Positions 10,901-24,952 of a stretch of DNA of 64,000 nucleotides are shown here, piece by piece. The stretch covers positions 62,001 through 126,000 of the forward strand of contig NC_016132.3 of NCBI RefSeq assembly GCF_000005505.3. Direction: 5' to 3'. This DNA is from Brachypodium distachyon. Taxonomy: Eukaryota > Streptophyta > Magnoliopsida > Poales > Poaceae. Position numbers and translations under genes: made by a program. A model generated the notes under the pieces. That model had not been told where the DNA came from. It saw only the letters and a program-made list of their open reading frames with translations, and made no database searches. Positions within the stretch are counted from its first letter, which is position 1, and each line of letters begins with the position of its first letter.

Positions 10901-13900
10901 GGCCCTACATCCCATCCCAGGGACACTGCACATGCATGATGACTTCCTGACAACAGTTCTTAGATGCAGTTGCCATGAAATAAGAGAAGCTTCAAAAGGT
11001 GCATAGCTAAAACCAGGTACTAAATGAAGATCACAATGAATCGTATGTTTTAAAATGTGAGTTCGTGTAGTACAAGGAGTACAGAAACATATTCTACTAC
11101 CACCATATGAGCTAGGATCCTTACCTTTTCAACTGCACACACTTCGTTCTCCTTTTTGGCACGAAAGTTAAGAGCCTCCTCTTTCTGGCGTCTGACATTA
11201 TGCACAAAAAAGTTTGAAAGATCACTTCAAAGTCTTTTGTACAATGAATGGATTAGTTCGAAACAAAAGTACACCAAAAAAATCCAGAAAAACATACAAC
11301 CACAATAGAGAGCAACTTGACAGATACTTTATGGTCTACTCAATAGCGCAGAGAGATTTCATATAGACAAGGAGTTGAGTTATTAATAACTGCGTGTCTG
11401 CCGACGTAATTGCAGAGAGCGAAGTCGCTTTTTTGAATGCACAGAAATTCTGAAGATAACTCTCTGCATCCAATGGATCTTCGCAAAAAAAAAAAGATTG
11501 AGTAAAAGGATCTTAAGTCTGTGTACTCTTTGTCAATATCCTTTATTTGAATATACTTTACTGTCGGAGACGGTTTCTTTTCAAAAAAAACATGAATCTT
11601 AAGTACAGAACTACACACCACATAATGCCACAGTGGATATAGACAAAATAATGTGTGCATACACAAGTGGAATATAGTGCCACTGTAAAAAAAGTGTTAA
11701 TTTTCAATCAAAGAACTATCAAAACATGAACCAAACGTAAACAATGACACTGTTAGATGTTACTCTAGTTACTCTAGTAAACGAATTCATCCAGAAAAAT
11801 CATAAACTTGAAAGGATCGTCAATAAGGGAACATGAATTTATCGGTAGAAGATGCTACAAAATACATCAAATGGCATCAAAAGATCCATAGAGATAAATT
11901 TTATGGAAGCTCCACCTGTGATCCAAAATACGCTTCTCTGCCTTGGAGGACGAATTAGCAAGGGAAGATGCTAAGACCTTTAATTTGTCCACCTGCAAAG
12001 TTTACTACATGATATTGTTATTGCAATCCGTGTCTTTTTTCACCAAGTGTGCATATATAGTAACTTAATGCTGAGTGTCTACCGAGTCAATATAAGAAGT
12101 CTAAACTGTACAAAAGGTAATACGGAAGCTGGCACCCTCACCAATGTGACTCGTCGATTCGATTCTTTCACGGATAAATTCCACAGTTGAAATCCCAGAA
12201 ACAAACAAAAAAAGGTACGAAGCAAGTGTGTAGTATCGAAAGAATGGAAGGTATTCATTCGAGATCTAAAATATCACTAAATGCAGGCAATTAAAACCCA
12301 CTGTTTTGTTTGTGAACTGTAATGTTTGATCAGTTTCCAAGACTAAATAGCTACTTTTAAAATATGAAGATGTCTAGCTAAAAAATGATTTCGTAAAGAT
12401 CACATGAATACGTGCCTTTTGGGAGTGAACATCTGGGGAATCCCCAGCACTAATTGTTTTTTTCTTCATTAGCAGATCTTCCATTCTAGAGCAGAACCGG
12501 ACTTCAGCGAGTGCTTCTTTGAAAGACTGGTCAAAGCAGAGAATTCAGTTAGTGCCTTGCATAGAACTGAGAAACAAAAAACATTGCTGATAGAATGTGA
12601 AATGCTAAAACAAATCAAGCATGTGATATTGAACTACTGCTTTTGTTTAGATGAGAACTATTGCCTATTGATGCAACAAACAGATTTAACATGATCAGTG
12701 AAACCGCGGTTGGTGCATCTGTTCTGTATAGTCAATTAGTCATTCACATTTGATTTCAGGGAGAATCAATCTGCCAGATGCACTTCTGACCAGCATTCGC
12801 TCAATAAGGTGGGGTGAAATAAGAAATTCTACTCCAATGAAATAACTGAAGTTCTCAAGCTAATCCCATATGTGTACGCACATCACACTGTAGTCCGGTG
12901 AGTGACGACTAAGCTAAATCAAGAAAACTTCTGTGAATATGTAATTACTAATATAATATAAATTTGGCAGAGGCAACACCTCAACGATTGCAAGAGCAGT
13001 ATTTTCTGAAACTTTTTCAGGGCCTTGAGTTGATTGAACTCGCAATGCCTCCTTTTCATCTAGTTTCTTCCATAATTCTGTGGCTTCAGCATCTATCCTG
13101 AAGTGAAATTAACATATTAGAGTAAAAAAAAAAGAACTGCTACTATTTATCTACAAACAGAGGCAAAAGCACCATGGTATCTCTTTTGGGCGCTCCAGAT
13201 TTTGCAGGTAAAGAAAAATGGAAGGGTCTAATTTGTGATTCCAATTATCGACAGTTTAGTTCACATTTTGAATCAATTACTACAAAAATATATGGGACAA
13301 ATATAACATCTAATCTCATTACAGCACTTAATATATATCAGATTGTGTAGACAATCGGTAAGAAAACCGGTGTTTGACAGCCAGTCAGTACATTAATGCT
13401 CACCTCACAACATCCGCATTCCTCTTTAGTCCTGAAATAGCACTTTGGGTAAACTGAAGCAGCTCTTCGCGTTTCACCTAAATGTGAACATAATATTTTG
13501 GCAAGAATCAATTACCCAGAAGTTCACCAACTTGTGCATCACATTCAAATTTGCCCCTAACTGGAAGACGTTAAAAATGCGTAATACTGAACGATGTTAT
13601 GCTCTCTCTCTCCATAAAAGACAATACCCCTAGTCCGTGACAGTTGAGGAGAAATGCATCACCAAATTCATCACTCTAGTTCTTGTAATAAATCAGTGGT
13701 TCAGCACAGTGCCAGAGTATGACTGTTTGGTCACAGCTTATGACACAGTTACAAATGACTGGCCTCACCGTCTATAGTTATTTTTTTGTTCTCGTACTTA
13801 TTTCGTTAGAAACCTAAAGTCTTCTTAAATAACATCTTTTATTTCCCTTTTGGTAGGAGTTTTGTATGATTATCGCAAAAAGAAATTGATAGCCAATCAT

Positions 13901-16157
13901 GTGCAGGGTAAAACACGGATACACCCTAAAATTGGATAGTGCAAATAAAAAATATAAATGAGTGCTTGCAAAGAAAAGAAGCAAGATATGGTAAAAAAAA
14001 ATCTACCATGTAAGCAGCAAGCAAGAAATAAATTTTAGATAAGATAGACAAACAAACTCCAGTCACTGGGAAAGAAGACATCTAGATAAAGATGTGACTA
14101 GCAGTTGTAGACTACAAGTCAGGCAGTTACAGAGCACAGAGTGAATAATCTCGAATCATCGGTACAAACTACAAATAATTATATTACAATTTTAGCCTTC
14201 CACAGGTTTAGTAATTTGCATGGCATAAGAGTATGTAGACAATCAACAAACATACCAGGACTTCATCATGGTAAACCGAGAATGATTTTGCTAAGTCTTG
14301 AATACTGCTCATAATCGCGTTATTAATTTCTTTCCCTCCTGTAAGACATAGGCTGGAGGAAATGACAAATAGTTAAAATGGAAAGGGTGTTGAGGTTCAA
14401 AAAGAAAAACATTCAGTGTTACAAGAATGTGGTTGTTCAGAATATGCGGGCAACTGTAACTAGCTTAGGCTGCTCCATGGCTACATTAGATCAATTATCA
14501 ACTGATCATATTTTTCTCAGAAATAATAACGACGTAAGAACCATAAGAGCATAAAGTGTTATCTTAACTGTGTATGTTCAGGAAGAATATACATTACCAA
14601 CATGGAGAAAACATAAAAGAATCCTATATCCGCACATTGCAAATACTATCTCATAAATAAGCATGAAATCAACTGTCAGCCCTAAAGGATAAAAATAAGC
14701 CTTGAAATTTCAAAGCAGTAAGTTCCTCAGGTGTTTCAAGAGATCATGTGCAGTACTCCATTATTCATCTGGACCACTAAACTACTAACATAATTTATAT
14801 AATGTTGATGCTCTTTTCCCAGTAATGCAGTATTTAAGTAACCGAAGATAGAAGGCCGGTAGATCAATCTGACAGAAAGTTAGCAACATTAACAACCAAA
14901 CATAAATGTAGATCATGCACACAATATGCTCACCCAAAAATTTCCAAAAGCAGGGAAACCTCTGTTTCGTTTGGAGCTTCCAGAATCTGATCATGACAAA
15001 AATTAAAGGTGTTTAGCTTCTATCGGTGGTAAGGACAAACAATAACATTATATAACAGGAAATTCTAGCTGGTTTGTTAAGAAATGAATTACTTAGTCAG
15101 ATGAAGTACATGGTATCTTGACAGCCAGGATAGCATGGCTGAACCAACTCACCATGGACAATGTAATACCCTCAAGTGCTTGGCTATAGAGAAATACATC
15201 TCGGAAGTTCATAGGAGATCCTCCAATGTCAGCGTCATAAAACAAGACCTGCACACGGGAGTAGAAATCAAAAAATATGTAACCAAGGAAGTATAGCAGA
15301 CAGAGCATGGCTAAAGGACACACGAAGCTAATGTGATGCATAGATGCATACTCTTGCTAATGGTGATTTTGAGGTGTTCGGTTCACTTGAAGGGACATTC
15401 TGTGGGACAGCCCCATCCAAACCTCCAAGTGCAGCTTCGATCTCTTGAAGCGCCCTGAGCCAGCGCCTTAGAACCTGAACTCTCTCGTCCCCGCGTGATG
15501 AAACCGCCGCCTCTTCCAAGCGCTTCACTGTCTGCTTGACACTTTTGTAGTTTTGAGTGCTCTGCAGATCACATAAAACACATGGATAACTTAGGGAACA
15601 TTCACCCAGAGTAAAACCATCACGAGGATTCAGGAACATGGCATTTGATGTTCTGAGTACAGTGTATACACACAGCACCAAACCAAACAATCAAAGCCCA
15701 AATCCCCAAACTTGCTAGCCTTTCTTCCCCTTTGTGCCAACCCCTCCCAGTCTTGGAACATATGACACTTGCCATAACATGTGGGGCATGAAATCATGCA
15801 ATTGTTGGGAGATCTCTCAATTCATACACACTGAGCTACTATCAGGACACCCCGGGTGTCATTTAACCTGGCCAGTCTGCATAAAAATCGCGCGTTTCAC
15901 AAATTTCACAGCTCACCCGGTCGCACTCGCACCTTCGCGGCAGCAAGAAATTCGACAAAATTGAAGGGGTTTCCGGAGCGGGGGTAGGGGTGCGGGGCGC
16001 TCACCATGCGATCATTGAGGATTTTGGTGCCCTCGGCGACGGCCTGGCCGGCGTGGTGAGCGACGGCGTCAGCGTAGCCCAGCACGGTGCGGGCGACGCC
16101 GCTGCGGCCGCCCGCCTCGACGGCCTTGCTGACCGCGCTCCGCAGCCACGAAGACAT
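7912..16157 (-). CDS. Long coiled-coil protein (675 aa, 18 exons), AT5G13560-like
   Basis: Exons, 5' to 3' on the minus strand: 16157-16005, 15561-15352, 15248-15153, 14986-14934, 14352-14256, 13477-13404, 13097-12980, 12526-12416, 11992-11916, 11191-11125, 9976-9911, 9623-9516, 9385-9255, 9155-9089, 8991-8924, 8812-8719, 8507-8437, 8278-7912. All phases close (2028 nt). The protein starts [20 protein letters not shown]. It has long Lys/Glu heptad-like stretches in the middle (for example [18 protein letters not shown]) and ends in an acidic tail ([14 protein letters not shown]). Length and layout match plant proteins annotated loosely as 'structural maintenance of chromosomes-like' or 'paramyosin-like'. 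It has no ATPase domain, so it is not a true SMC. Intron 8 has a GC donor. The role is unknown; a scaffold or trafficking role is only a guess. Confidence 0.85.
8246..8355. repeat. 55-base tandem duplication across an exon-intron border
   Basis: Bases 8246-8300 and 8301-8355 are the same 55-base unit with one difference (CCTGAAAAG against CCTGGAAAG). The unit spans the acceptor and first about 33 bases of the last exon of the coiled-coil gene, so two acceptor sites exist: 8278 (used in my model) and 8333. Use of 8333 would add 55 bases and shift the frame to an early stop. Confidence 0.8.
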
Positions 16158-17180
16158 CGCGGGATCACGACGGCGACGGCGAGCCGGCGGGGCGGGAGTA
16201 GGTGGGTGAGGGGGGCCGCGGGCCGAGGCGCTGTCTGCTCTCTGCTTGTCTTCTTCAGGTAGGGGATTCAGTTGGCTTCAGAGTTTCAACTGAAGGAGAA
16301 GAAGGGTTTCGTATGGTTTTCGCTTTCCTGTTTTTTTTTTCCGGTGATAGTTTATTTATTTTCTACGGACCTTTCTTTTTTTCTGTAAAAAACGGCTGTT
16401 TCCTTTTTCTAGAGAATGTTTACTGCTCGTTTGGTTGTCTTCGTGGGTAGAAATGAAATGAGATCAAACTTTTGTTTGAGTTTCATTTGGTTGAATTTCA
16501 ATTTAGATTAAAAAATCATATTTGTTTGTCACATGGATTTATATAATGAGAATGTCTTTTATAGAGAGGAATTGAGACTAGGTATAGTCTATAGATGTGA
16601 TTCGACGTAATTTTAGATTGAATTTATGTCCTCAATTCTGTATCGACCAAGCCAAACAAGTTTGTTCCTAGAATCCAAACTGAATTTCAAAATTCTAGAC
16701 CCAAACGATGGGAGACAAATAAATTGCTACCGAACCTCTAGGAGAAAACTAAAAGCTCCATCATGATCACTATACACTATACACCGACGAAATCACACAA
16801 AGTGTTTGCACAAACTAGACTAACCTCATAGGTATAGGCTTTGAAAAGCCACGTTAGCCATTCCTCAATAGGCAAATCAAATATATTAAAATGGGAAACA
16901 TTTTCCCGTCATTTTTCCAGGATAGAATGCAAAGACGACAGTACTTTCCTGCAATACATGATTAGCACAACATTGACGACAGATAACCAGTTCAACACAC
17001 AAGATTACTCAAAAATGATTCCATGTGCACTTAGTACAACAAACAGATATTATGGTCTACAGGAGTATCAATACCAAATAGAGTACACACTGAAAATCAA
17101 ATCCATACAGCCATACAGGCAAGTCTTTCTTCAACATGTTTGCAAAGTTTCATGAACACAGCGAGCATTTGATCCATCCA
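16158..17180. other. Intergenic between the coiled-coil and SR-protein genes
   Basis: 16158-16260 is GC-rich and is the likely 5' UTR and promoter of the minus-strand coiled-coil gene. About 16430-16710 (TTTGGTTG ... CCAAACGATGGG) looks like a small inverted-end element of the kind common in cereals, but I could not confirm its ends or a target duplication. The remainder to 17180 is 3' flank of the SR-protein gene. Confidence 0.4.
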
Positions 17181-19542
17181 TTAACCCCCACCAGGGGATG
17201 CACTTCCACCGGGCGAAGCGCGGTGGTTGCCATTGTCTTCATCATCTCTTGGGCTAGGGCTACGACCATTGGCAGCTGGACTGACGTCACGGCGCTCACG
17301 GTCAGCTGGGCTAGGGCTGTCAGCCCTCATTGGGCTCCTGCTATTTCCCCTTGGTGCAGGGCTCCTGCTGCCATTAGGGGTGGGGCTCCTGGCCCTCCCC
17401 TTAGCAGGTGAAGGGCTCCTCACAGGGCTGCGGCTGTCACGGGGGCTCTTCACAGGGCTGCGGCTGTCACAGGGGCTCTTCATAGGGCTGCGGCTGTCAC
17501 GGGGACTCCTCCTTGGGCTGCGGCTATCACGGGGGCTCCTTGATCTCCTTTCATCCCTCCTTGGAGAAAGTGAGCGGCTATGTAAAGCAAGGGGAATACT
17601 GTCAGTGTTTGATACAAATTGTGCACATCATTCTAGGAAAACGTAGCTCAATTGCAACAAAGATCAAACATTTTAATCTAATTTTGTACGTTTGAAAGAG
17701 GCATAAAAAAACATATATCCGGTTTTCATGAGATTCTATGAACTATTGCAAAAAAATCAACTAGTTTTAGTTCAAAACAAATTCAGTTAAAACTGTGCCC
17801 ACAGAAAAGCAATAGGTGAAACTACCTGATGTGATAGAAAACAATACCTAGAGAACAGAATTACCACATCTTTTGAAAAAAATGGAAGGTTTTAGTTTGA
17901 AAAAATGTATGAATTGCTACCAGCACTGTGCTTAGACCCCACAGACCGTCACAGCATCATGATTCATGACAGATAAATTATGACGGACAAATCAGCAGAA
18001 GACCCCATATTGTCAATTTTTGAAAACTAGGAATGCTCTATATACCTGTAGCTCCTGCTGCGGCTCCTGCTGTAGCTCCTATCACGGACCCTTCCACGGC
18101 GAGGAGATGGAGATCTTGAGTAACTTTTCCCACGCCTGCTTTCATAAAGGTGGCTCGCATTAAGATGTGCTCTAGTTAAAATAAAGAAGACACCTCACAG
18201 GAAATACCTGAGGTTCTTAGGGCTGTTCTGACAGTCCCTTTCTATGTGGCCACTATCACCACAACGGTAGCACCTGTTTTTCCAGTCACCAGCTTTGCAG
18301 TCACGAGCCCAGTGCCCATCAATACCACAGTTAAAGCAGCGGCCAGAACCAGGAGGGGGCCCTCGACCCATATATTCACGGTCACCACCGCGGTCACGGT
18401 CACGTGACCCTCCTTGGCCACGTGGAACCTAAAATTATAATCAAGATCATAATTAGACAGGTCAAACAATAACAATGTAAAAGCATCAAAGAACAGATCA
18501 AGAAACAGTAGTAAAACAGATTTAAGAAACAATTAAGATTACCCCTTTAGCAAACTCTACAATCATGCGGCTTCCATCAAAGTCACGGCCATCAAGGTTG
18601 TACCTTGCATCATCAGCATCCCTGGGATCACTGAACTCCTGCAATATGATACATGGAAGACAAAAGAGTTGACTCATATATGAACAGTGCAGATGAACTC
18701 ATGATGGATTTAAAAGTTATAAGGAGAAACAAGAGCATTTTACTTACAACAAATGCAAACTCATGCTTCATATCCACATATCGCACTCTGCGCAAATGGT
18801 TTCCAGAAACAGTAACACCATCAAGATGCAAGTAGAGAAATGTATCACCAGTCAGAACGAACTAAACACCAGTCATGATTGTGATTTCCAATAAAACAGG
18901 ACACAGTTTTTATCAAAAGATTCGCCAAAGTCAGCTAGAAACTTTGCGAGAATAGCCACCAATTCCACCAAGGGCACCCTCTCACCATGGACACCGAGGT
19001 TGGGTATGCCCCCAAAACCTTCAACAAGATCATCCAAGTTAAAACATGAAGGGCTTGTGGATATTATTTGATTTGTAAGAAAAACAATGGGGAAGAAGAA
19101 TGTTGAGGGAGCACAAGGTGCTGGTTTTCTTGTATGGAATGGTAGTGCCTCAAAGTAACAGGGTGGATGGCAGTGCCATTGGGTGCAAGAAATTGGAGAG
19201 GCGCCTCCGAACTTCTGCTCTACCATGTTATTAGACAAAACAAGCAAAGCACAAACCTATTTGACTCTTATAATAGCACTGACTAATTTGAACCGTTGCC
19301 ATATCTAACCCTTCAAAATCCAAAGGCGATATAAGAAACTAGACCTTTGGTAGGCAAAGGCAGCTTTGGCAGAATGAATTAGTCCTGCTTGACGAAATTT
19401 GAAATGTTTAGGGCCAACTTGCTCACCTCCCATATCTGCCGAAGAGGTCTTCCAGGTCCCTGGACCGGGTACGCGAGGAGAGACGACCCACGTACAGCCT
19501 AGTGTTGCCGCCGTATCGATCGCGCTCATCGTAGCGAGGCAT
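17181..19542 (-). CDS. RS2Z: RS2Z-type SR splicing factor (319 aa)
   Basis: Coding exons: 19542-19427, 18787-18748, 18638-18543, 18428-18208, 18135-18046, 17577-17181; phases close (960 nt). Just upstream of the ATG is an intron acceptor (GTGCAG), and a donor at about 19926 (GCAG then GTTGAT) marks a non-coding first exon. The protein has an RRM at about 14-82 (RNP2 LYVGRL, RNP1 HEFAFVEF), two CCHC zinc knuckles ([14 protein letters not shown] at about 115, [14 protein letters not shown] at about 137), then an RS/SP-rich tail with repeated SPRDSRSP units. Two knuckles define the RS2Z subfamily, nuclear pre-mRNA splicing regulators. The longest intron (639 nt) interrupts the RRM; in this family that intron is known to be alternatively spliced. 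RS2Z32 and RS2Z33 orthology cannot be told apart here. Confidence 0.93.
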
Positions 19543-19925
19543 TCTGCACCGTAACGAACAGACAAAATGTTTCCATTTACAAGTCCAGCACTAACATCAC
19601 TGCAAACAAACAGCAAAGCAGTAGCAAAGCAAGCTCCTTTCAACGCAACTAGTCGACTAAACTTTTGTAATTAGAAAAGTATTCAACAATCTGTTTCTAT
19701 TCCTATACATCTAGATTCTAGAACAGAAGCGGCGACCAATCTAGCACAAGTTGCTCGACACCGCGTTTGCGCCAACCACGGGCGGAGGACCCGGTAGGGC
19801 GGCCGCCCCACCTTGATTTTCGCCTCAGTTATGAATTGGGGAAGATGAAACGGGGAGCTAAAGGGCGGAATCCGTTCGTGGGGTGATGGGAGGAGAAACG
19901 GTCCGGAGAGAGAGGGGAGATCAAC

Positions 19926-20440
19926 CTGCGGTGGCGGAAGACGAGCCAGGGGGCTGGGGCGCTCGGCAGCGGTGGCGGTGCTGGCGCGAGGAGGACGAGC
20001 CACGGAGCGAGCCTGCGAGATCTGATCTGGTCTAGTTGTCCATCGAGTTTTGACTAAGGCCCCCTTTGATTCATGGAGATAGACTGTGGGCGGCTAGGGT
20101 TTTCTGGGGGGAGTTTTGATCAACCGTGGGTCGCCCCTGTCCGTTAGATGCAATCCGACGACTGGCGGCACTGCAAAAATGCAGTTGGGCCTTCGGGTGT
20201 TAATGGGCCAATTTGGCCGACGGGCTTCCGCCCAGGTTAGGCTAGCCTAGCCCGTGGACTTTTTCGTGCTGGCTGAAGGAAAAAAAAAGAAGACACGCGG
20301 TATTTTTTTCCGTTGCGCGCCGCGCGTAAAAAGAAGAAGAAAAATGCTGGGCCGGCCCAGTTTCGGCCGAACTGAAGTTTCTAAACTTTTTTTCTTTATT
20401 TCCAGTGCATTTGCCTTATAAAAGGATTATTTAAATATGT
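19926..20440. other. SR-gene 5' UTR exon/promoter, then TE-like sequence
   Basis: About 19926-20030 is the predicted non-coding first exon of the minus-strand SR gene. 20040-20400 has a G/C-rich, palindrome-prone composition and is followed by a sharp change to AT-rich DNA at about 20400. I recognise no gene. Confidence 0.4.
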
Positions 20441-23400
20441 TTTTGCACTGTTACTTAATGAAAAATGGCCCGAATTTTCTTGCTAACAGAAATTGGACAT
20501 TTATTTATTCTGAATAAATTTGAACCAACGAGATACTTTATTTAGAATATTTCATTTGTTTTATGTTGATCATCATTTTAGGCATCACTTAATGATTAAA
20601 TTCTAATGTTTGAACTTGATGCCTAATTTGAGAATTCAGGTTCTAAAATTAATTCTGACCAAAGCTGTTTTAATTTATGAGTCATTCTCAAAACGTTGAT
20701 ATTGAAAATGTTGTTTGATTATCTAAACAAAATGGATCTAATGAGAATTTTTGTGTAGAGAATTTCAATGCGATGTTTAATGTTAATGACAATTTTAATG
20801 CATGTATCATCTTTTTTTATTATTATATGCTAAAATTAATGATGAAAGTCTATGATAATGTTATGTTATGTTATGTAATTTTATTGTTGGTATGGTCATA
20901 ACTAATGAGTAATGTTGTTGTTATAATTATGGCATTTTCTTAATATGATCATCTCTAATGAGTTGATGTAGTTTAATTGTAAACGAAAATTTTAATTAAC
21001 GTGTGGTACGGTTTTCCACAACGTATTGTGCGGACTAATAATGTTGAGCTAATATGCTAAAGTATTATGTTGGTGTATTTATGCCTTTTGGCATGCACTT
21101 TCTAAGAGGTCATAAAGGCTCATAGTGATGTTGACCAAATTCGATTTAATTCTCTAAATAAGGAAGGTTTTTATGTTTAAGGAATTTTAATGCCTATGTT
21201 TAAGGAATTTTAATGCCATCCTTAATATCATGGTCTCATTGTCATTTATTTGGCAACTATCACTCACCAAGTATTGTAATTTCGTTACCACGGATGCAAT
21301 TTGATATCCAAATATCATTTGTACAAATTTATTATTAATAATACCAATGTCTTTTTCACACTGAGGTCAGTCTCAGTGAGATGTCATTTTATGACTGCTC
21401 ACGCTAATGTTCAAAATGAATGTTATTTTTGTAACATGTCATTGAAAGGTTAATGATCAGTAACAAGTTATGAATCCATGTGTACAATAACATCATGGAT
21501 TTCATAATATTATTGTACTATGTTAATGAGGGCTATTAATTTAGCAAATGTTCTTACTGATCATTATCTAATTTTAAGTTTCTCTAGTCAAAACGGAACC
21601 AACGGGAAGTTTTGGTTAGAGATTCAATTAATGACCAGATGTTCTTATGTCATATGATAATATTCTGACCAACGTTGATTATTGTCATGTGTCACATGTG
21701 AATAAATTAAGTTATTTTCTGTTTTTCTACCCAACGGTGATACAGATTAGAGCAATAATTCAAATCAACATATGGAATCTCCCATAGCTTCTGTCGCTAA
21801 TGTTGTTGTTTTTTTTGTTTGTTATTATTAATGATGATGACGATGATGTTACGACAGAAAATGGGAGTGAAGTCTTATGTCACATAGATGACATTAATTA
21901 ATGTTTATATTGGGTATGGGGGAGCAATCCCTAATTCCAAGAATGCTAATGTGAATATTTCTCCTCTATTGAGGACTATTACAATGGCTTCCTATCCTTG
22001 GAGCCAAATTTCAGGATATATTTTTTATGTTGATTTGAATTAGGTGTCGCTGTGAATATTGCTGATGCAAATTAAGGAGACAAAGTTGAATTTATACACT
22101 AATGTTACGAGATGACTGATGTTATTGTTGTATGCTCCTAGTTAATTACTGGAGGAACTTAATTTGTGTCTCTATAATGGATGGCATTGATTATGTATGT
22201 ACCAAATGCTAATCTCGCAATGAGGCAGTACAAGTTTTGCCTAAACCGAATGACCTTTGTAATGATTATGTGTGCTATGACACAACTAAAGATATAAGAG
22301 AACTCAATAATGAGACCTCATCAAAATTGCGGTTATGTCCACATTTCGAGGGGGAGAATGAAAAGTCTCATTAAATATGGGATAGAAATGATGAATGTCA
22401 CCAAGTAAGATGGAACCAACGAGAAATCTTACTTGGAGCATGATTTCACCAAGTCTTACTTGGAAAATGAATCACCAAGTCTTACTTGGAGAATGAATAT
22501 AGAAGTCACGCTCCTTTTATTATGTACTTTAATCCCTCATGAACATTATGAGAATCACACATGAATGTTCAAGTGGCAAGTTTGTCAGTATTATGTGCAT
22601 TATGATTATATTTCTGACCAACGTTGTTTATAATCATGTGCCAGACTCCATTAAGTTCTTTTCCATCTTCTGCCCAACGGTGTCGTGGATTAGAACTGAA
22701 ATGCATGTTATCAGGATTTTGGATTTATGTTAACCAAAATAAAGATATCATAGGGACCCTGGAGCCTATGAACATAAATCTTAAGAAGAACTCTGTGAGA
22801 TCGTTGTTCATGTGCATCAGGTGGATTGAGAATTATGACATCCCTAATGCAACACTTAGTCTTGATTCTCAACAATTTCCTTGTGATAAATAGTGTGTGA
22901 ACATTCATCTTAGTTTTTTGTTGCCATGCATATAGGATGAAAATTATGATGTCTTTAATTGTATATGGAACTAAGTAAGTTTCCAGAGTGAGTTAAATAA
23001 AATGGTGGGCTATAAATAGCTCTACAAAATCAAACGTGACTCTATGAAAATCCTGAAAGGTTCAAACCTAGAATTCTAAATGAAATGCTCATAATAAAGA
23101 AAGAATAAGTTAACGTATGGCATGTTTAAAGAAATACCATTATGAGCTAGCACAATCGTTGGAACAATGAGATATGGGGGAGTAAGTTTCACCACTTTAC
23201 GTAGATGAAATCTTATTGGCAGACCAATAAGTTTCCATCTTTTAATTATGAGATAAAAAATCTTTGTGATCCTCATACTTTTCTTGTATTGAGATTCATC
23301 AAGTCGAAGGTCCAAGAGGAGTATATAAGTCATATTATGATGACATACATCGGCAGAGTACAAAAGAGAAACGTTATGCACTAGTACTCTGTCTCACCTG

Positions 23401-24331
23401 CTAATAAAGTTAGGGGCAATAAAGTTGGATATTTCAATGTCCAAGGGACCATTTGAAACTGATCAGATAATGTCGATTCCTATCGCTTCAGCTGTTAGAA
23501 GCCATATGTATTTAAGTAGATATGAATGGCCCCTAACTCTGATCGGGATAATTGGCAAATTTACATAATGAATCCAGAACAGGACCACTGGAAAAGCCGT
23601 TGAAAATGCTTGCGGTGTACGCAAGAAAATAAAAGTCAACATGCACAATAACAAGAAGTCTGGTAACCTCCATATCGTGGGCTATCTAGACATTGCTTTA
23701 GCGTGGTGTGTGGATATTAAGGTTTCCACGTTATGTTACATCCTCACCCTCGCTAATGGTGGAGCTAAATCGTGGAAAAGCTCCGAAGGACACTCATGGC
23801 ATCAATAATGATGCGAACTATTTTATGGCATGTTATGAGGCTACTTAGAGGTTGTATGTCGAAAGTATTTTCCCAAAACCAAAGTGGTAGACAACATCCC
23901 AAAACCACTTGATACTGCGATAATGAACACGCAGTTTTCTATGCGAGTAACAACAAGTCAAATGGTGTTTTGCCAAAACCATTGACAATATGTTTCATGT
24001 TGTGAAAGATATAATTCAGAATCAAACCAATAATGTTAAGCATAAGTATGACAATTATGCTTTTGGATCCACTAACTAAAGGCTTACCACCCAGTATTTT
24101 TGTAAGCATGTTGCCGGCATGGGACTACTGGAAGCCTATTGATCTTGGAATTTTGGGGACCGCTAAAAGAAACCACTCCCAATAAGAAAAATGTTATCTT
24201 TTGAAACAGGCTGATATACTATAAGTATTGAGTTTCAGAGGCATTTCATCGGTCATTGTAACCCTTACTTTGGTACATTATTCCTGTGGAAAAGGACAAA
24301 TGAAAATAAACCTAATGATAAAGGGGGAGAA
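20441..24331 (+). mobile_element. Decayed copia retrotransposon, internal region
   Basis: Very AT-rich and full of stops. The 3' third keeps traces of copia reverse transcriptase/RNase H: a degraded SAVGSLMY-like stretch at about 23480, a GYLDIALAWCVD-like stretch at about 23680, and LDPLTKGLPPSIF at about 24065-24105. A purine-rich polypurine tract (about 24319-24331, AAGGGGGAGAA) ends it just before the LTR. Internal repeats occur: 22422-22495 holds three copies of a unit containing CACCAAGTCTTACTTGG, and about 21655-21755 resembles 22605-22705. The left boundary and 5' LTR are not found. It is clearly dead. Confidence 0.65.
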
Positions 24332-24840
24332 TGTTGGTTGTTCTGGTTTAACCATCGGAATAAATGCCCCTAAATCACGCCCGTAATTAAGGACGTTGAT
24401 TTAGGCCGTTGATGAGGGAAGTGCCAGAACCAACATTCATGGCATTAACCCCATTAATCACGCCCTGATCGGGGGCACTAACCAACTAACGGTTTCGGTC
24501 CCCTGTAGTGCAGCGCCATATAAAAAGGAAAGTTGGCCCCTCGCTTGGCTCTCTGGTTGACATGAGATCTCAACAGACCAAACACAAGAATACAAGCCCT
24601 ACCGATCTAGGGAGCGCTGAAGCTGCAGGAAGGCCGTCGACCACGACGTCAACTTTGGTAGCCGATCAATGCCGGTAGCGGCCAGAGCGACGACGCTATC
24701 TCCATCCTACGGCAACGCCTACTGCAACTACGATCATGGCATCATCTTCCTGTAAGAACAACTCTAACCCCACTATCTTAGTGCTCTAAATATGACTAGT
24801 GTATGAAATTGTTAATCCTAATGTTGCTCAAAATCTAACA
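24332..24840 (+). repeat. Copia LTR (509 bp) followed by a primer-binding site
   Basis: Starts TGTTGGTTGTTCTGG and ends AAAATCTAACA. A polypurine tract precedes it, and TGGTATCAGAGCC (24842-24854, the initiator-Met tRNA primer site) follows. It contains a TATA-like CATATAAAAAGG at about 24518. Having a PPT on its left and a PBS on its right, it is both a 3' and a 5' LTR, as in a tandem or recombined element. Confidence 0.8.
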
Positions 24841-24952
24841 ATGGTATCAGAGCCATCACTAGTCGTTAGAGTCTAATTTTGGGTTAAGGGTTTAATCCGA
24901 TTAGTGCTAATTAATTTTGATCAAGTCTAGGTTAATGTTTGATTAGCACAAA

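Noticed and set aside
10130..10910. Possible transposon in intron 10 of the coiled-coil gene (repeated AAGCTTGAGC, GCTCAAGC)
   Set aside because: No clean inverted ends or target duplication could be found by eye.
22398..22500. Short spaced repeats resembling a CRISPR array
   Set aside because: Only three copies with short unequal spacing inside a retrotransposon of a plant genome.
20441..24331. AT-rich region with direct repeats as a possible satellite or matrix-attachment region
   Set aside because: Copia RNase H traces, a polypurine tract and an LTR explain it better.
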